This document shows, in pieces, positions 59,174 through 64,000 of a stretch of DNA of 64,000 bases. The position numbers and the translations under genes were made by a program. Position 1 is the first letter of the stretch; every line of letters starts with the position of its first letter. Location: assembly GCA_022661535.1 (NCBI GenBank), contig JAKULF010000001.1, forward strand, positions 1,860,001-1,924,000. The letters run 5' to 3'. The notes under the pieces are model-generated. The model made no database searches. It was not told where the DNA came from and saw nothing but the letters and a program-made list of their open reading frames with translations. The stretch comes from Eutypa lata. Lineage: Eukaryota > Ascomycota > Sordariomycetes > Xylariales > Diatrypaceae.

Positions 59174-62151
59174 TCACGAAGAGTGCTCCGTCATCCCTTC
59201 AAAAAGCCAATCGTCTTGGACGAGAGCCATAGTGTCGAAAGAAAACCCCGCCAGGTCGAGGTCTGTCACCCCGGTAATCTGAAAGCTTAGAATGTTGAAA
59301 TCGTCAGTCCCCGCGGAGGAAGGCTCTGCGATCAGTCCAACCTGGTTATCTTCGTGCTGCACCAAAGGTCCGGGAGATGACTGGATTTGGCTGATTGGCG
59401 TGTTGGCTGGGGTGATGGTCTCGAAAACATCTGGCTGGATACACTCGAGCTGCGGGTTCTCAGAGACCTGGGTTTGGGCGAGGTTGTATACATCCAGTGG
59501 ATATAATGCGCTTTCTGTTGTCTTGAAAAGGTTGGAATCTGGGGTTATTGGTAATCTGTGAGGGAGTGTAGGACTCGAGTAAGCATCTATCACCAATGAA
59601 ATAGCAATGTACAAGAAGCAACTATCATATACATGTAGACTTACCCATTATGATCGGCTTCCGAAGGTGATTCATCCTTGATGCTCATCCATTGAACCAG
59701 ATGAGGACCCAAACCAGCTTGCATTAGGAGGTGAATGGCGGCTTGAAACTAGAACGTTTAGATAGGTATTAGTAAATACGATGCAATGAGGGGAATTCTA
59801 GCACATACAACACGCCCAGCCATGGAAAATAGGGGTCTCATGAGTCTGAGAGCCTCCATACTGTCATGCACGAGTGGAAGCACTTCCTCCAGCATGCTAC
59901 GCTTAGCATCGGCGCCTTGCTCCGACGGAAACGTGATGTGACACCATAGAACGCGAATAATACCAAATACTCCTAGTAGCATCCACGTGTCGGAGAAGAC
60001 TTTAGGACCATGTGGAACGGCCTTGGTAAGGATCCTAGCAGCTTCCTTGGCATTCTCGAGACATGTTTTTCGACACCGAGATAGGAATTCCAGCTGCTCG
60101 GTTGAGGGCCTCTCCGGAAGCCCGTCTCGTAGCGAGCTATGTGATAACCGACGGTCACCGATGCTGTAGAGATCGCAGATAGTTGAATAATACATAAGAT
60201 GAATTGTAAATAGTGCAGAAAGCTGGTTGGTTTCTTTCCTTATATATATCGTATTACTATTCAGGTGGAGGTTCGCCGGGAGGCTGTTGTGCCATTGCTG
60301 CAGCATGGCATTGACTGCGCTGAACTCAGCCGCAAGAATACTGGTAGGCCTTGTGAGATCAATGGTTTTGGCAAAACTGGAAGACTCTGTTAACTAGGTA
60401 CTGTAAACGGGTATGCGAAAATGTGTGTTGCAGTGGTTTTCTGTGCTTACTTTAACACTTTCTTGCGTAACGAAGCGAGTCGGATGAAGTAAGCGACTAA
60501 TCCCATGTTTTCGGCGGCACACGCTAATTTGGGGTGCTCAGGTACACCGTCGAGGTTGGGATTCTGATGTAGAGCTTCAGTGATACATGGGATTTCCTGT
60601 ATGAAATTGCGGTCATTGCACGGTAGTTGAAGCTTAATATCATGTTCGTTAAACATGTCGGTTTGCTCAAGCCCCGTCAATCCCGCCTCCATGGTGAAAC
60701 AGCTCCACGCCAACCGCCGCTTTGACTCCCGCGTTCTGGTGTCCGCCGTCAAAGGTAAGCCAACACCTGGTGGTGTGCCAGGTGGAGGTTCTGTATTGAT
60801 CCTCAAGAGTTGGACCATTCTTGCCGCGATTCCTGTGACCATGAAGGCGTGCACATAGTTTCCGACACGTAGTTGGTAGTCATGTAGCAGCACTGTAGCC
60901 TAGAGAAAGGTTAGCCTACAGCGACGAGTTCCAGTTCTCTTTGAAGTGTACAGAGAGTTAGTTGTATTCACCATCAGGTTCTCTACTGAGACCTTGCTGA
61001 GATCTCCCCCAAGGAGCATATTATGGGCTCTTGAGGCCCAACCTCGGCCGGCGGAGATGACATATCCTAGACTCGATTGCGCCGGGTAGTGATCCAAGGC
61101 ATAGAACCTAAAGCATGATGAGAAGAGGTTACAAAAGCTTTCCAGTACCGTGCTTACCTTGCGCCAAGAGCACAAACAGCGTACAGCAGTGCATTGCGAT
61201 CCCGATCGGTTGAGTTTGTGTCGATGAGATCCAGTCTCTGTTTGAAAGATGGAATGTGAATGAAACCCAGGCAACGAAGTGGATGGACGTTGACGAAGTA
61301 GGCGTCGACGAGTTGACGGATCTTAGCTTGATCCGGGAGTACGGAAGACAGGAGCCTAGAAACCGGTTTAGAAGTGACGGCGTATAGTATGTGAGCAAAA
61401 CCAACCAGGAGAGTGATGAATCTTCAGAAAAGGCGGAGTCGGACCAGTGACCGCCGTCGGGTATGACATTGCTTCCGGAACAATACTCATGGTGAACCCC
61501 TTCAAATTCATGCTGGTGGTCACTGATAACCCGCTCGTCTTGGCCCTCGCCCCTTTTCGCCGATCTCGACTTCTCGAACACGCACGGTAGATTTTTGTTC
61601 TGGCATCGCAAGCACGTAGAGCCGTCTCCGGTGCACTTGGTCTTCGCCTGCCGGCATTCATTGCAGGATCTCAGGATCCTCGAACGCTTGATCCCAGCTT
61701 CGGTGATGACGGATGAGTTCTTGCTCTGCAACTGGTTGCGCTCATTGCGCCTCATCTGACCTGCGCCGTAACCAGGACAGGCTACATCTATGCGGTCGCA
61801 ATTTACGCAACCGTTGGGGCTTTCATCACATTTTATCTGATATAGACTTAGCTTTCTGTAGTGCTTAAGTAATACTCCTTATGCCAAAAGGGGTTAACAG
61901 GGGGCAATGGGGAAAAAGCGGCACAGGGGCAATTCATCACTTACCTTGCGTGCACGGCATGTCAAACAACCTATATTCATCTTGTCAATTAAACAATATA
62001 ATTATTTTCTGTTAATGGAATGTAAGGGGCTACGCCTACCGTTCCGTGACCGAGAATTCTTCTTCTTCATTGGTCCCGATTCACCGGCCCGACGGTGCAT
62101 TGAAGGCTGTCGCTTCATCTCGGCCAAGTCGCCCGACCAGTGGCTCTTCAT
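59174..62151 (-). CDS. transcription factor with two tandem Zn2Cys6 clusters
   Basis: Predicted nuclear regulator of 801 aa. Nine exons: 62151-62040, 61970-61945, 61836-61406, 61355-61158, 61107-60972, 60899-60451, 60376-59809, 59748-59645 and 59555-59174. After a basic leader (KKKNSRSRN), cluster 1 has Cys39, 42, 49, 56, 59 and 66 (GCLTCRARK, then IKCDESPNGCVNC). An intron falls between RARK and IKC, a position common in these genes. Cluster 2 has Cys104, 107, 114, 121, 124 and 131 (SCNECRQAKTKC, then CLRCQNKNLPC). Both have CX2CX6CX6CX2CX6C spacing. The middle region resembles a fungal_trans domain (VDAYFVNVHPLRCLGFIHIP, then ESKRRLAWSCFTMEAGLTGL), and the C terminus is acidic and Gln/Pro-rich. 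An internal ATG at 61755 would give a 728-residue single-cluster form. Probably the cluster's regulator (inference). Confidence 0.88.
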
Positions 62152-64000
62152 CGCTATGAGAGCCCAACAACCGTAGCCGAAACCTCCGGGATATCTTAGC
62201 CTAAAGCTTATTAAGTAGGGACTTATGGAAAAGGATTTTAAATTGTAATTAGGGAGCAAATCCTCAGCTCTTTGGCCGTCTGACAGATACAGCCAATGAC
62301 CTCGATTCAGCTACGGTAGTAGGATCTATGGCACTGGTACCTAGATAGAACAAGGGTTCATATGTTGCAGACACCCTACGATACAATATCCCAAGCTCTG
62401 ATGCTGACTGACGCCGACATCTTTCAACCTATTCTCGGTCACAATTATTTATCCCCTTGGCATAAAATCACAGAACTACACGGAGTTTACATTGTGTAGT
62501 AAGCTATGAACAGAATCATTGTTATAACCAATTTACTTTATTATGAATTTATCGTTAAAGGGGGTATAGTATGTAGAAGGATATAAGTTTATCCCTTAAT
62601 GGAAGTTTGTTTATCAGCCCTTAGAAGCACAGACCAACGTCAATCATCCACTACCCTAACTTTTAACTCCGGTTGACATTTACTTAACTCCGCTTCCCAC
62701 TCTCCACTCCACTCCCTACCCAGTCACCCCCCACCCAATTCCTAACTCCTGATTCTTGACTCCTGACTCCTGACTTCACGCCCTGCATCCCAAAACTTGA
62801 CCTTGAATCTTCACCTTACGTATGCACATCATGACCTCAGCTCAGCATCTACCTAATCTCAAAGTGAAACGCAAAGTGCCGATTCAGGAATATTTGCCCT
62901 AATCTACTAACAGTTTAGCTTAATTATGACTTATCTACCTGGTTGCCATCACATGCTTTCACATGCTGTCAAAATTATCGACGGCAAGATTCCAAATAAG
63001 CCTTTCTTGGTCTCGTTGGGAAGCCCCGTAAGCATTCGTGGGATTACTAGTGTTCATGAATCCAATGCTTCTAAGATTCTGGGTAGGATTCCGTTATTCT
63101 CAGGGCTTGAATTGGTAGGCAACTAAGCTATATCCATGGCATCGGGTAGGTATCCATCAATGCTGAAGATCAATGATAAGCTTTATTCTAAGCAAGTCAT
63201 TCCCCATTCCCTTATTATAGATATAGAGCTACGTCATGTTTGTATAACAAACGCTTTATTCCTAAGTAGCCTAGAGCTGACACATGTCTCTGGTGTTCTG
63301 ATCAAACTCTTTGAGCAATGCTCTATGTCTAAGACACTACCTGGTCCTCAACCGGTAGCGGCGTCTCGTTTCGGAGATTTTAGATCTGCTATCTCAGGTG
63401 TCATCCACGGCAGATAAAGGCTCTTCAAGACCCGGTGCAAGGATGCATAGAAAAGTAAGCTGACAGGGCTGGTAGTACGTAGGTAGTACTGGAGGCCGCA
63501 GATAGCCTAACCTTGGCAAGAAGCCCCACTAGCCGATATCTCGACGTCGAATACGACGTTCAGGGTCTTCACTCTTGTCTCAGCTTACTACGTTGCCGCG
63601 CGGGTCTTCTAGAGACCCATCAGAAGACTTCGTAAGCCTTCCCCGAACCGACTCAAAGGCTAGACCTGTCTAGTACTTTCACAGCCGGGATCATCTTGGT
63701 CAGCAATAGATTAGGTTGCATAATGGTGCGACACGTTTTCTATACTTCAGCCCGGGATACCTTCATCCAAATATCCACCCCGCTTACGAACGGCCCGTTC
63801 CTCAGCTCTCCTACCCGATGTAACCTACCGGAGTGAGCTGAGAAACGGGCCGCTCTTAGGCGGAGTGAGTGGTCCAGCTCGGGTGTCTAACGCTCTCGGG
63901 AAACGATTTGTTCCACGTGGATCCCGGTTCACGCTACGACTTGCGATAGGCCATGATTCCGGTTGAGACTCTCACAGTGATACCTAGATCAGCTCGAAAA
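62152..64000. other. right-end region, possible decayed open frame
   Basis: About 1.85 kb upstream of the regulator. CGGAGT occurs at 62481-62486, and ACTCCG at 62666-62671 and 62687-62692. One plus-strand frame runs from 62926 to 63417 with a single TAA at 63124-63126; the two parts (66 and 93 codons) have no recognisable family, so this could be a broken gene or chance. An inverted repeat near the right edge is listed separately. Confidence 0.35.
63780..63863. repeat. 29-bp-arm imperfect inverted repeat
   Basis: Arms 63780-63808 and 63835-63863 pair at about 25 of 29 positions around a 26-base loop. The core CGGCCCGTT-C/T-CTCAGCTC is nearly perfect. CGGAGTGAG appears in the loop edge (63829) and at the right arm end (63861). 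No coding context; it could be part of a mobile element cut by the window edge. Confidence 0.8.

Overview
The window looks like nuclear DNA of a filamentous ascomycete (Pezizomycotina). The genes carry short spliceosomal introns, mostly 50-110 bases, with GTRNGT donors and CTAAC-like branch sites. The protein set is typical of these fungi: Zn2Cys6 regulator, highly reducing polyketide synthase, BAHD-type acyltransferase, DHA1 transporter and a fungal-only three-pass membrane protein. Intergenic DNA is rich in tetranucleotide runs such as GTAG/GTAT. I cannot name the species. All exon structures below were worked out by hand from splice signals, reading-frame phase and family motifs.

Left part (1-21.7 kb): a housekeeping CHL1/DDX11-type helicase (+); a convergent PaxM-like FAD monooxygenase (-); a Cys-rich single-pass membrane protein (-); a fungal-specific 726-residue three-pass membrane protein (-); a 59-residue secreted seven-cysteine peptide (-); and a two-finger CCCH zinc-finger protein (-). 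Middle part (21.7-38.8 kb): about 17 kb in which I support no protein gene. It contains a 274-bp TA-flanked MITE, many microsatellites, a frame-shifted repeat remnant and a Pol III-like A/B-box unit.

Right part (38.8-62.2 kb): a candidate secondary-metabolite gene cluster. It holds a 2222-residue reducing polyketide synthase with order KS-AT-DH-cMT-KR-ACP and no enoylreductase, an acyltransferase, an MFS exporter, a two-repeat MYB factor, a rhamnose-synthase-type SDR whose YxxxK lysine is replaced by arginine, and an 801-residue regulator carrying two complete Zn2Cys6 clusters in tandem. A simple reading is that the synthase builds a methylated, partly unsaturated chain, the acyltransferase esterifies or off-loads it, and the transporter exports it. 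The twin-cluster regulator may control the locus, possibly through CGGAGT elements that recur upstream of the cluster genes. No rRNA, tRNA or CRISPR array was found.
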